This document shows positions 1 through 6,889 of a stretch of DNA of 26,501 nucleotides, in pieces. Every line of letters starts with the position of its first letter. Position 1 is the stretch's first letter. The notes beneath the pieces were generated by a model. That model had not been told where the DNA came from. It saw only the letters and a list, made by a program, of their open reading frames with translations, and did no database searches. Location of the stretch: contig JBFWUT010000039.1 of the NCBI GenBank assembly GCA_050247135.1, positions 1 through 26,501 on the forward strand, given 5' to 3'. This DNA is from Berkiella sp050247135. GTDB lineage: Bacteria > Pseudomonadota > Gammaproteobacteria > Berkiellales > Berkiellaceae. The position numbers and the translations under genes are program-made.

Positions 1-1098
1 CAAGACGGTCATTATCAATTCGGAAAATTTAATTGCGCAGAAGATGCGCTAACCGTCATCATGGTTGTCGATCTTAATACTATTGCTGAAACAACGAAGG
101 CTTTAGGCTTAACGCGATTTATCGGTATTAAGGCACCACAGGGCGGTAAGTTTCCCGACAGAGTTCCAGATTATTATAAAATAAATTATTTATTGCAATG
201 GGCAGATATAATAGGACTGAATCATTACGCGAATAGCTTGCTTGAAAGCCCGCAAGATCATACTGAAGACAACAAGCTGTTACAATTCGCAGGGTTACTG
301 TTTGCATGGCAGGCTTTTCCCAAAAGAGTCAGCATCGAACAATTCTACCCACTAGTAAAAACGCTGAATACCATAGAACTCAGTCAAATTGCGAATATGC
401 TGCAATACATTAAAACGCATCCTAACCAGCACAAAGATGCAGGCTACAACCCGGTTGATGATTTAGCAGAGTTATTTCAAAATGTTGCTGATGATAAATT
501 CTTAGATGACTATTGTACACAGATAGAGCAGCTACGATTAGAAAAGGTAAGGCATAGTGTGGCAGCTTCCAGTCGCCCGCAGTCACCTTCACCTGAAGAG
601 GCCCCAGCAGATAAACCTAAAAGGGGAATTGGAAGTTTTATAAAAACCTTTAGCTCTCGTTCTAGTAATAATCTTGCAAGAAGAGAATCAGAAGTTCAGG
701 TCAAAGAAATATCAGCTGAGCAAGCTCAGCTTGAACAATTAGTGCAACAAGAGCGGGCACTGATGGAGCGTTTGCAGAGTTTGACTCTCTCTTCTAATCG
801 TAATCTCGCTCTTAAAGCGAGTGAGGTATTGAAGGCAGCGCGACCAGAAGAGGCGCTAAGCTATCGTGCCAGTGCTAGCACGAGTAGTGGTTCTTCAGGA
901 CCCGCTTCTAGAGCAAGCTCTGAAGAATTTTCAGCGATAGAGAGAGCCGTAAGTCCGCCACCAACGGTTTCCCACTTAAGAGCCCGCTCAAAAGAATCAG
1001 GGCGTCAGGCAAGGATCGATAGCCCAATCCAAGGAGGGCCCTCTGATGACAACGTCATGAGAAGAATTTCCAACAGCAAGTCATCAGCTAAAAAATAA
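1..1098 (+). CDS. Ser-rich hypothetical protein, 5' end outside window
   Basis: I do not recognise a family. The frame is open from base 1: twenty sense codons precede the first ATG at 61 without a stop, so the true start probably lies upstream and the visible 345 residues from that ATG are a C-terminal part. Residues 1-165 (counted from the ATG) look globular and helical. Residues 168-345 are low-complexity, rich in Ser, Ala, Arg, Glu and Pro. Within them is a short helical stretch at about 215-260 (Glu/Gln/Leu-rich, possible coiled coil), and the very C-terminus is basic and serine-rich. There is no signal peptide or membrane segment in the visible part. A disordered Ser-rich tail is common in secreted effectors of intracellular bacteria, but also in many other proteins, so function is unknown. 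It ends just before a hairpin shared with the convergent glycosyltransferase gene. Confidence 0.75.
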   Translation, partial: QDGHYQFGKFNCAEDALTVIMVVDLNTIAETTKALGLTRFIGIKAPQGGKFPDRVPDYYKINYLLQWADIIGLNHYANSLLESPQDHTEDNKLLQFAGLLFAWQAFPKRVSIEQFYPLVKTLNTIELSQIANMLQYIKTHPNQHKDAGYNPVDDLAELFQNVADDKFLDDYCTQIEQLRLEKVRHSVAASSRPQSPSPEEAPADKPKRGIGSFIKTFSSRSSNNLARRESEVQVKEISAEQAQLEQLVQQERALMERLQSLTLSSNRNLALKASEVLKAARPEEALSYRASASTSSGSSGPASRASSEEFSAIERAVSPPPTVSHLRARSKESGRQARIDSPIQGGPSDDNVMRRISNSKSSAKK

Positions 1099-1108
1099 GC
1101 TCATCAAA

Positions 1109-1142
1109 GAAGCCGTTATTTAACGGTAACGGCTTCTTCTTT
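1109..1142 (+). terminator. Rho-independent terminator between convergent genes
   Basis: A 10-bp perfect stem (1109-1118 with 1127-1136, arm GAAGCCGTTA) has an 8-nt loop and is followed by a pyrimidine run TTCTTTT on the plus strand. It lies 10 bp after the stop of the Ser-rich gene and overlaps the stop codon of the opposing glycosyltransferase gene. The minus-strand side has only a short T-run, so it is a better terminator for the plus-strand gene. Confidence 0.6.
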
Positions 1143-2153
1143 TCCGAATACCAATAACTTCTGAATGGCAAAGTTCGCTATAAATAAGCCTATCAGAGCA
1201 AGCATTTTGCTGGCGTACACGTTAGCGCCAAGATAAACCATACTTGTTATAAGTCCGTAAGAGAATACCAAATTCACAAGACATAATAAGGTATATTTAA
1301 TTGCCTCTGGCAAAACACGTTGTTTGGATTTAAAGACCAATTCCTTATTCAGCAAGAAATTACAAGTCCCAGAAAACAGGCGAGCTAGCGATTCACTCAG
1401 CAGAATATTGCCACAGATCATAAAAGCGAAAGTGAACGCTAAAAAATCCAGCAAACCACTGATAATGGAAAAAATCAGAAAACGGATAAAAACAAAATAG
1501 ATTTTCAAGGAATCCACCAGAGGGTTAAAGTGAGAACTTTTGTTTTCGTCTTTATAGACAGTTTGGATCGCGACTTCGCGCAGCGGAATTTTTTGCTGGT
1601 GTGCGCTGATGAGCATATCGAGTTCAAAATCATAGCCAATAGAGTTACTCTTTAGCAAGGAACTTAAAAAATGCCGTGGAATGCCGCGTAATCCCGTTTG
1701 CGTATCCTGCAAGGATTGACCAATCAACAGCCTAAAGACCCAGCGTGTTAAATTATTACCAAAGCGACTGCGCAAAGGCACACCTTGTTTAAAAGTGCGA
1801 GCACCTAGCCATAAACTTTGAGGTTGTTTGATTAAGTGTTCTGTCACATTCAAGATATCGGTGGTTAAGTGCTGACCATCGGCATCGGCAGTGACAACCC
1901 CTTTGGAATCTGAAAAGTGTGTTAAAAAATAATTAAACGCCGTTTTAAGGGCTTGTCCCTTGCCTAAATTGATGGCGTGTTCTAGCAACGTGACCTGGCT
2001 TAGGGGCTTTAGCGCGTCGAATATGGGATTGAAAGCGACGCCAGAACCATCATTCACAATGATGATCGCATAATCGTATGCTTGCAGTTCTTTAACTAAA
2101 GTTAAAAGAGAAGTGTCGGGTTTATATGCCGGGATCACAATAACGGGTTTCAT
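1116..2153 (-). CDS. GT2 glycosyltransferase fused to GtrA-like membrane domain
   Basis: 345 residues in two parts. The N-terminal part (about 1-215) is a GT-A fold family 2 transferase of the dolichol-/polyprenyl-phosphate sugar synthase type. It has the opening strand VIVIPAY, the nucleotide-binding DGSG at 35-38, GKGQALK at 64-70, and the metal-binding DADGQH at 90-95. From about 225 to 340 there are four hydrophobic helices typical of GtrA/DPMS-like domains, which move or anchor undecaprenyl-phosphate-linked sugars. The expected role is transfer of a sugar from a nucleotide donor to a polyprenyl phosphate at the inner membrane, for surface polysaccharide or lipid modification. The ATG overlaps the stop of the upstream phosphatase-like gene as ATGA, which suggests translational coupling. 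The donor sugar cannot be told from sequence. Confidence 0.88.
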   Translation of the reverse strand: MKPVIVIPAYKPDTSLLTLVKELQAYDYAIIIVNDGSGVAFNPIFDALKPLSQVTLLEHAINLGKGQALKTAFNYFLTHFSDSKGVVTADADGQHLTTDILNVTEHLIKQPQSLWLGARTFKQGVPLRSRFGNNLTRWVFRLLIGQSLQDTQTGLRGIPRHFLSSLLKSNSIGYDFELDMLISAHQQKIPLREVAIQTVYKDENKSSHFNPLVDSLKIYFVFIRFLIFSIISGLLDFLAFTFAFMICGNILLSESLARLFSGTCNFLLNKELVFKSKQRVLPEAIKYTLLCLVNLVFSYGLITSMVYLGANVYASKMLALIGLFIANFAIQKLLVFGKEEAVTVK

Positions 2154-3493
2154 GCGAATTCCTCTTCGGGCATTTTTTCAGAAACAGATAGAGGAAAAAC
2201 TTCAGGTAATAAATAGTGATAAAGCGCTTGGTTGAATTCATGATTATTCATATGATCTGGAAAGACAATCGTATCACTAAAAATCGTGCCAAGGGGAATA
2301 TGTCGCCCGGTGCGCGTCACAATTTCATCAAAATATTCAAAGAAGCGATAATGCTTTTCCTGATAAGTAAACTGTGTTTTCTTATCGGTTAATTGATCGG
2401 TAAATTTGAGCTGATAAAACAGCTTGCAGGCATCGTGCGTATTTTTTTCGACTTGAAACAAGGGTTTTTCTAAAATAGTGGCATATTTGAGTGCTTCAAA
2501 AGCCGCATCTCGGTCGTCTTGATTGTTAAAAAAAACATGCCCGTCATGAGTCATATGTTGTTCAACCTTTACAAAAGGCATGTTTAAGGCTTTTAGGAAG
2601 CGAGCGGGATCTTTTTGTCGGTACAGTACCCAGGGTTTTTCATGATTGGTATTCATTTGTGATAAACCATTGTGTACTACTAGCGCATCTTCAGGAAAAG
2701 TTGTTAGTAAAAAGCCAAATAGGCGATCGATTTGCTTTAGTCCATGTAAGATTTGTGGCGTGATATTCTCAGGGCCTTCTCGCCAGTAATGATGTTGTAA
2801 ATGGGCTAAAGAATTTAAAAAAATAATACTGACTTTGGGGTTATATTTTTTCTTATATTCACTAAATAGTAACGTTTGAATGTAGTCAAAAAAACTAATG
2901 AAAAGATAATGGTGCTTGCCGTGTTTCAATAGCGATTGACCCAGTTTTAAGGTTTCTTTGAAAATCGTTTTGCCTTGGCCTGAGCTGGCAATAAATTTAA
3001 GTAATTTCCATGCTTTGCTAATAAGAGCCGTTTTGCTTAAGTTTTGATAGTTTTTTGCAACATAGCGTGGTAGCTCAAGTAAATGGTTTAGCTCTTGTGG
3101 GCGGGCCCTCTCTGTAAAGGTCCACGGATCGGGAATAAAGAAAGGCACTTCGTTGGCACTTTGACAGGCCCCGTTCATCACGCCCCACACCCCGGTTGAA
3201 ACTTGATGCTCGCTTAGCACTTCCCAACATTGTTTAAACTGAAGATCGGGGACATCGCCCAGATGCTTAATACCATGTTCTTTGGAGGGTGCACCACTGT
3301 GGATACTGACCCATTGCACCCACGGTTCTAAGTAGCCGCTATTATAGCGATCGGGGCTTTTATAGGTGACTTTGGGGAAGCTCCAGATTTTAGCAAGATG
3401 AGGCAAATGGTACTGTTTGATAGCATGCTGAATTAAATCCGTGCTAAATTCATTGAGTTCAACGATCAGCACATTTTTGCCTGTAGCTGCCAT
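2150..3493 (-). CDS. Alkaline-phosphatase-superfamily-like protein
   Basis: 447 residues. The N-terminus (VLIVELNEF near 8-16, then YLEPWVQWVS at 54-63 and a following HSG and HGI) resembles a group of alkaline-phosphatase/phosphodiesterase-fold proteins found beside glycosyltransferases in envelope polysaccharide loci. A later THDGHVFF stretch has the flavour of the C-terminal metal-binding His motif of that fold. No signal peptide or membrane segment is seen, so it appears cytoplasmic. The full metal ligand set of a classical alkaline phosphatase cannot be confirmed by eye, so activity is uncertain. A purine-rich GGAAGAAGG stretch precedes the ATG. It forms a two-gene unit with the GT2–GtrA gene (4-bp ATGA overlap), which points to a shared envelope-glycan task. 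Confidence 0.6.
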   Translation of the reverse strand: MAATGKNVLIVELNEFSTDLIQHAIKQYHLPHLAKIWSFPKVTYKSPDRYNSGYLEPWVQWVSIHSGAPSKEHGIKHLGDVPDLQFKQCWEVLSEHQVSTGVWGVMNGACQSANEVPFFIPDPWTFTERARPQELNHLLELPRYVAKNYQNLSKTALISKAWKLLKFIASSGQGKTIFKETLKLGQSLLKHGKHHYLFISFFDYIQTLLFSEYKKKYNPKVSIIFLNSLAHLQHHYWREGPENITPQILHGLKQIDRLFGFLLTTFPEDALVVHNGLSQMNTNHEKPWVLYRQKDPARFLKALNMPFVKVEQHMTHDGHVFFNNQDDRDAAFEALKYATILEKPLFQVEKNTHDACKLFYQLKFTDQLTDKKTQFTYQEKHYRFFEYFDEIVTRTGRHIPLGTIFSDTIVFPDHMNNHEFNQALYHYLLPEVFPLSVSEKMPEEEFA

Positions 3494-3600
3494 GACCTTC
3501 TTCCTTGCTTATTGGTTAGTTTGTTAACAATTATGTAGTCGTTAGGCGTTAACACTATACGAGTAATGCAAAAAAAAGGACACCCAAAAAAATGGGTTAG

Positions 3601-3644
3601 GCGCCCGAAGGGTGAGCGCGATAGCGCGAGTCAATCCCTCCCTC
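3601..3644 (+). repeat. Direct repeat copy A upstream of tRNA-Ser
   Basis: It holds the 19-mer GCGCCCGAAGGGTGAGCGC (3601-3619), a 4-bp spacer, and a 21-mer ending in TCAATCCCTCCCTC (3624-3644). The same two blocks recur downstream of the tRNA at 3884-3931 with one mismatch in the second block and an 8-bp spacer. The end of the second block resembles the T-stem and acceptor 3' side of the enclosed tRNA-Ser. Confidence 0.8.
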
Positions 3645-3675
3645 GACTTCCATAGTAAACCTTCTAATTTTCTCG

Positions 3676-3681
3676 TATGAT
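3676..3681 (+). promoter_or_regulatory. Possible -10 box for tRNA-Ser
   Basis: TATGAT sits 9 bp before the mature 5' end of the tRNA, with a C-rich discriminator (GCCC) between them, as is usual for stable-RNA promoters. No good -35 box is visible at normal spacing, so the call is weak. Confidence 0.35.
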
Positions 3682-3690
3682 AACGCCCTC

Positions 3691-3781
<91 letters not shown>

Positions 3782-3792
3782 AATAAGAAAAC

Positions 3793-3815
3793 GCCCTCAA
3801 AGAGGGCTTTTTTTT
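3793..3815 (+). terminator. Rho-independent terminator of tRNA-Ser
   Basis: The GCCCTC/GAGGGC 6-bp stem with an AAA loop is followed by eight T residues. It lies 11 bp after the tRNA CCA end. Confidence 0.85.
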
Positions 3816-3838
3816 ATTTGTTGAAAAGGATGAGAACT

Positions 3839-3873
3839 CGAGGGTTCGACAAATCGGCAGGATTGCCGATTTG
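3839..3873 (+). repeat. tRNA T-arm fragment followed by perfect hairpin
   Basis: CGAGGGTTCGA at 3839-3849 is an 11-nt exact copy of the tRNA T-arm sequence at 3753-3763. It is followed at once by a 10-bp perfect inverted repeat (3850-3859 with 3864-3873, arm CAAATCGGCA) with a GGAT loop and no T-run. This looks like debris from duplication of the tRNA 3' part, or a small mobile or palindromic element that uses it. Confidence 0.55.
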
Positions 3874-3883
3874 GACGCCTTAA

Positions 3884-3931
3884 GCGCCCGAAGGGTGAGC
3901 GCCAGGGAGGGCGCGAATCAATCCCTCCCTC
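3884..3931 (+). repeat. Direct repeat copy B downstream of tRNA-Ser
   Basis: The same two blocks as copy A (3884-3902 and 3911-3931). In this copy the spacer adds AGGGAGGG (3905 onward), which pairs with CCCTCCCT in the second block to make a hairpin. The sequence continues as CTGTGCCA, close to the tRNA 3' end CTCCGCCA. Confidence 0.8.
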
Positions 3932-3940
3932 TGTGCCAAA

Positions 3941-4204
3941 TCACCTTCTAATCTCAATCACCTTATCTCTACTCGTCTCTCCTCGCGTAATTGTCAGAGC
4001 TGACTTTGGCACTCCAAGCGCCTTGGCCAGTAGTTCAATCACGGCTTGATTAGCCTTGCCATCCTCAGCCACAGCAGTGACATAAACCTTGTAATAGACT
4101 TCGCCGTCAGGGGTGATTTCCTTTTTGATGCGCGATGACTTTGCTTTAGGGGTTACCCGTACGTGCAAAGTCGCTGGCAAAGGATAATCAAATAAGTCAC
4201 GCAT
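3941..4204 (-). CDS. yggU: DUF167 (YggU-family) protein
   Basis: 87 residues, the usual size for the DUF167/UPF0235 family. It carries the family's signature features: LHVRVTPKAKSS near the start, VYVTAVAEDGKANQAVIELLAKALGVP in the middle, and the ITRGETSRDKVIEI end. The biochemical function of the family is not established; it is a small cytoplasmic alpha/beta protein. The frame stays open 34 codons further upstream, but that extension translates the GGACATCC repeats into odd hydrophobic residues. I therefore place the start at the ATG at 4204, preceded by a weak GTGGGA ribosome-binding stretch. It stands alone, between the tRNA repeats and a divergent acetyltransferase. Confidence 0.88.
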   Translation of the reverse strand: MRDLFDYPLPATLHVRVTPKAKSSRIKKEITPDGEVYYKVYVTAVAEDGKANQAVIELLAKALGVPKSALTITRGETSRDKVIEIRR

Positions 4205-4227
4205 ACTTTTTCCCACAGTAATAAAAA

Positions 4228-4292
4228 GGACATCCAAAAAATACCATAGGACATCCAAAAATGTTGAGGTAGCAAAAAAGGACATCCAAAAA
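4228..4292. repeat. Three phased GGACATCCAAAAA boxes
   Basis: Exact 13-bp copies of GGACATCCAAAAA lie at 4228-4240, 4249-4261 and 4280-4292. Start-to-start distances are 21 and 31 bp, close to two and three turns of the helix, so the boxes face the same side. A variant, GGACACCCAAAAA, is at 3578-3590. They sit between the yggU start and the divergent acetyltransferase start. They may be operator sites, or ends of short REP-like elements. Confidence 0.8.
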
Positions 4293-4365
4293 GTTGGTTG
4301 TAGCACGTTGTTAATTTATATTGAGACAATTCCCAGAAAGCATAAAAGATATGTTAGACGATAAA

Positions 4366-4908
4366 ATGAACCTCCATTTTAAAAAAGCGGATGCCTCACA
4401 CCAAGCCCTGATATTTGAATGGCTAAATGAACCCCATATGATGGAATTTTGGGACAACAGCCAAGAACATAAAGATGACATTCAAAATTTTATTGAAGGT
4501 AAAAAGCAGCACTACTTTTATGGTACCACCCAGTATTGGGTGGGCTACTTGGATAACGAGCCATTCTGCTTTCTTTTGTCGGATATCATCGAGGCTGATC
4601 AAGACTTGTCTGACATACAAAAAAAGTACCTTTCCAAACAAGGCCACACGATTGCTATTGATTTTGGGATAGGCAATAAGCAGTTGTTAGGAAAAGGCTT
4701 GGCATCTCCTACTTTGGCAGCCTTTGTGAATTTTTATTATCAGGCAGTGGATAACAAAGCTGATACTTTCTTCATTGATCCCAATCAAAATAATCCTCGT
4801 GCCAAACATGTTTATGGCAAAGCGGGCTTTGTATGGGTGGGAGATTATGAAGCAAAAAATGGCGCCTTTGACCAAGAAACCATGCTTTTGATGGTGAAGA
4901 AAATATGA
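4366..4908 (+). CDS. GNAT acetyltransferase, AAC(6')/siderophore-type
   Basis: 180 residues from the ATG at 4366. The frame extends upstream to an ATG at 4351 and a TTG at 4321, but the family usually begins as here, with the first strand directly followed by the EWLNEPH segment. The sequence has the order of the Acetyltransf_8 / aminoglycoside 6'-N-acetyltransferase group: IFEWLNEPHMMEFW near 18-31, a central AIDFGIGNKQLLGKGLASP stretch holding the acetyl-CoA loop, and FIDPNQNNPRAKHVYGKAGF close to the C-terminus. It should transfer an acetyl group from acetyl-CoA to an amine; the substrate (aminoglycoside, siderophore precursor or other) is not determined. No clear Shine-Dalgarno is seen. 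Its stop overlaps the next gene as ATGA, so the two are likely co-translated. Confidence 0.82.
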   Translation: MNLHFKKADASHQALIFEWLNEPHMMEFWDNSQEHKDDIQNFIEGKKQHYFYGTTQYWVGYLDNEPFCFLLSDIIEADQDLSDIQKKYLSKQGHTIAIDFGIGNKQLLGKGLASPTLAAFVNFYYQAVDNKADTFFIDPNQNNPRAKHVYGKAGFVWVGDYEAKNGAFDQETMLLMVKKI

Positions 4909-5108
4909 TGCATCAAAAATCAAGGCAGAAGTTACCGTTTTTTAAAAAATTACTCTATATCTTTGTCGGTTTTTGCGTTGGTTTAGCATTTTTTCTAGGT
5001 TTAAGAGCATTTCAGTATCAAAAAGCCGAAATCATAGAAGAGCCGGATATTGCGGTAAACGAATTGAGCGACGAAGACAAAGCAACATTAAACTATGATC
5101 ATAGTTAA
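4905..5108 (+). CDS. Small single-pass membrane protein
   Basis: 67 residues, not recognised. A basic N-terminus (KSRQK, KK) is followed by one strong hydrophobic helix at about 15-35 and a short acidic tail, which predicts an inner-membrane anchor with the acidic end in the periplasm. The ATG overlaps the stop of the preceding acetyltransferase (ATGA), which supports it being a real, coupled gene. A second acetyltransferase starts 35 bp downstream, so the three may form one transcript. Confidence 0.6.
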   Translation: MMHQKSRQKLPFFKKLLYIFVGFCVGLAFFLGLRAFQYQKAEIIEEPDIAVNELSDEDKATLNYDHS

Positions 5109-5143
5109 ACCAACAATGCATTCAAGATGGTATTTAAAATTCG

Positions 5144-5611
5144 ATGAAGAAGGATCTTTCCTTGAGTGAACAAATTCCCAATACCCCGTACCAGCTCTAT
5201 AGCACCGAAGCAAATGATTTTGAAGTAGTCAATGAGGCTTTGTACACTTATAACCTTGGCTGTGTGCCTCCCACGCAAAGCCCAGAATTGATCAAAAAAT
5301 ATTACATCATAAAAGAGAATGATAAGGTCATCGCGGGCATTTACGCTGTGGTTTATACCTGGAAAATTTTGTTTGTTGATAGGCTCTATGTGGACGATGC
5401 ATATCGTGGTAAAGACTTAGGATCATTATTGCTTAATAAAGTGGAGGCCGATGCCAAAGCTGTTGGTGCAAAACTTGCCCATCTTGATACCTTTGACTTT
5501 CAAGCCAAAGGCTTTTATGAGAAACAAGGCTACCAAGTGTTTGGGGTGCTTGATGATTGTCCAGAAGGGCACAAACGTTATTATTTGAAAAAAGTGTTAC
5601 CAAACCCCTAA
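5144..5611 (+). CDS. GNAT family N-acetyltransferase
   Basis: 155 residues with a clear GNAT core. Strand 4 and motif A read LYVDDAYRGKDLGSLLL at about 80-97, with the acetyl-CoA pyrophosphate-binding RGKDLG loop. Motif B follows as FDFQAKGFYEKQGY at about 122-135, containing the usual Tyr general-acid position, and the C-terminal strand is YYLKK. It resembles small-molecule or protein amine acetyltransferases; the acceptor is unknown. The sequence GAAGAAGGATC overlaps the ATG at 5144, so the Shine-Dalgarno is not clean. It is the second GNAT gene within 1 kb but belongs to a different subgroup from the first. Confidence 0.88.
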   Translation: MKKDLSLSEQIPNTPYQLYSTEANDFEVVNEALYTYNLGCVPPTQSPELIKKYYIIKENDKVIAGIYAVVYTWKILFVDRLYVDDAYRGKDLGSLLLNKVEADAKAVGAKLAHLDTFDFQAKGFYEKQGYQVFGVLDDCPEGHKRYYLKKVLPNP

Positions 5612-5704
5612 TTTTGGCCGTTTTTTCAGCGTGTAACTTCCCGTATTCCTCATCTTTTATCTCCCCATGCCGAATTAAAAGGCGTAGAGAATAAGGGAGT
5701 CGGT

Positions 5705-5935
5705 ATGAACAAGCGCTACAAACTGATTGCACTCACAGGGATAACTTTCTTAGTGGGGTGCCAAAGTCTGAATATGACACCGCCCATGGATCCGGCATTG
5801 GTCGAATCCAATGAAATGGATAAAGCGCTTTTGGTCAATCGTTATCATAATATTCATTATTGGAATCGTGGTTTTTATCCAAATGGATATTATCAGAATG
5901 GCAATGATTGGTATCAACGCGGCTATCGCTATTAA
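5705..5935 (+). CDS. Small outer-surface lipoprotein, Tyr/Gly/Asn-rich tail
   Basis: 76 residues. The start is fixed by AAGGGAG eight bases upstream of the ATG. The N-terminus is a lipoprotein signal: basic NKRYK, a hydrophobic core, and lipobox LVGC with the lipidated Cys at 19. Residue 20 is Gln rather than Asp, so outer-membrane sorting is expected. The mature part is only 58 residues and ends with a run rich in Tyr, Trp, Asn, Gly and Arg (about 52-76). The family is not recognised; the tail is reminiscent of small lipoproteins that bind envelope glycans, but that is a guess. The stop codon is the first base pairs of a 120-bp tandem repeat. Confidence 0.75.
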   Translation: MNKRYKLIALTGITFLVGCQSLNMTPPMDPALVESNEMDKALLVNRYHNIHYWNRGFYPNGYYQNGNDWYQRGYRY

Positions 5936-6174
5936 CTCGTCGCATTTTGTCCTTATGCGTTGTTGCCTGCGACTTCTCACTCAGTCATGTACTAAAGTAC
6001 ATTCCTTCGGTCGAAGTCTTGTCGCCTAACCTAAGAACAAACTGCTTAGAGTTAACTCGTCGCATTTTGTCCTTATGCGTTGTTGCCTGCGACTTCTCAC
6101 TCAGTCATGTACTAAAGTACATTCCTTCGGTCGAAGTCTTGTCGCCTAGCCTAAGAACAAACTGCTTAGAGTTA
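5933..6174. repeat. Tandem duplication of a 120-bp element
   Basis: Two head-to-tail copies with exact 120-bp period (about 5933-6052 and 6053-6172) differ at one base (A6029 versus G6149). Each copy has a nested palindrome: outer arms GACTTC/GAAGTC, ten bases, then ATGTACT-AA-AGTACAT in the centre, with a symmetric ten bases on the other side. The first copy begins at the stop codon of the lipoprotein gene. The frame through both copies is open only because 120 is a multiple of 3; I see no gene in it. Confidence 0.92.
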
Positions 6175-6190
6175 ACCTCCTAGCAGTTTG
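6158..6190 (+). repeat. Inverted repeat at the end of the tandem element
   Basis: CAAACTGCT (6158-6166) pairs perfectly with AGCAGTTTG (6182-6190) across a 15-nt loop. Only the second copy has the right-hand arm, so this may be the intact edge of the element. Bases 6191-6277 are AT-rich leader of the next gene with no other clear feature beyond a possible TAGAAT -10 box at 6260. Confidence 0.5.
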
Positions 6191-6277
6191 CTTTGAATAA
6201 AGAACTTATTAAGTAATTAATTTAACTATCAAATTAAATCCATTGCGACATTACTGGTGTAGAATTAAACTAATTCC

Positions 6278-6889
6278 ATGACCATTAAAAATATTGTATT
6301 CGATGTCGGTAATGTGCTGGTTCGCTGGGACCCACAACATATTATTAACCACGTTTTCCCAAATGATGAAAATGCTCCCCTGTTAGTGCAAAACATTTTT
6401 AGACATCAAACCTGGTATGATCTGAACTTGGGCACTATCAATGAGGCACAAGCGATTGATCGTTATCACCAGCAGTTAGGAATTTCACAAGCGCAATTAC
6501 AAATACTGTTACAAGTTGTTAAAGAATCGCTGGTGCCTGTGCCAGGTTCGATTGAATTATTAGAGCGCTTATCAACCAAACCATTTCATTTATATGCGCT
6601 AACAGATAACACTATCGAAATTATGGCTTATCTCAAAAATAAATATACCTTCTGGCCGTTGTTTAAAGGGATTGTCGTCTCAGCTGAAATTGGCCTCTTA
6701 AAACCTTCAAGAGAAATATACCATTATCTTCTCGAGCACCATCAACTTAAAGCCAATGAAACGGTTTTTATTGATGATCATCCGCCTAATGTCGAAGGCG
6801 CTAAAGCCGTTGGGATCACGGCTATTCAATTTTCGAATAGTAAGCAATGCATAGATGCATTAAGGGAACTTCAAATTGACACTCAATGA
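6278..6889 (+). CDS. HAD-superfamily hydrolase, YihX-like phosphatase
   Basis: 203 residues with all four HAD motifs. Motif I is FDVGNVLV with nucleophile D9; the +2 position is Gly (G11), as in the YihX-type sugar-phosphate phosphatases. Motif II is ALTDN around T109, motif III is K142 in LLKPS, and motif IV is FIDDH with D166 and D167. A helical cap inserted between motifs I and II (about 18-85) fits subclass IA. It likely dephosphorylates a small cytoplasmic phosphoester; glucose-1-phosphate is the known YihX substrate, but this is not shown here. No strong Shine-Dalgarno precedes the ATG. Its end overlaps the start of the CPBP protease gene by 14 bp. Confidence 0.88.
   Translation: MTIKNIVFDVGNVLVRWDPQHIINHVFPNDENAPLLVQNIFRHQTWYDLNLGTINEAQAIDRYHQQLGISQAQLQILLQVVKESLVPVPGSIELLERLSTKPFHLYALTDNTIEIMAYLKNKYTFWPLFKGIVVSAEIGLLKPSREIYHYLLEHHQLKANETVFIDDHPPNVEGAKAVGITAIQFSNSKQCIDALRELQIDTQ

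Noticed and set aside
4228..4292. CRISPR-like short repeats
   Set aside because: The 13-bp repeats with 8- and 18-bp gaps are too short and irregular; phased protein sites or REP fragments fit better.
4205..4306. Upstream N-terminal extension of the DUF167 gene
   Set aside because: The 34 extra codons translate the GGACATCC repeats into Phe/Leu/Trp-rich residues not found in the family.
4423..4923. Open frames on the minus strand and in another plus frame over the first acetyltransferase
   Set aside because: They are shadows of the GNAT gene, with no family features or start signals.
5933..6174. CRISPR array
   Set aside because: There are only two 120-bp directly adjoining copies with no unique spacers.
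5908..6183. 91-codon open frame with an internal repeat
   Set aside because: It simply reads through the 120-bp tandem duplication, which stays in frame because 120 is divisible by 3; there is no ribosome-binding site and the frame overlaps the lipoprotein gene.
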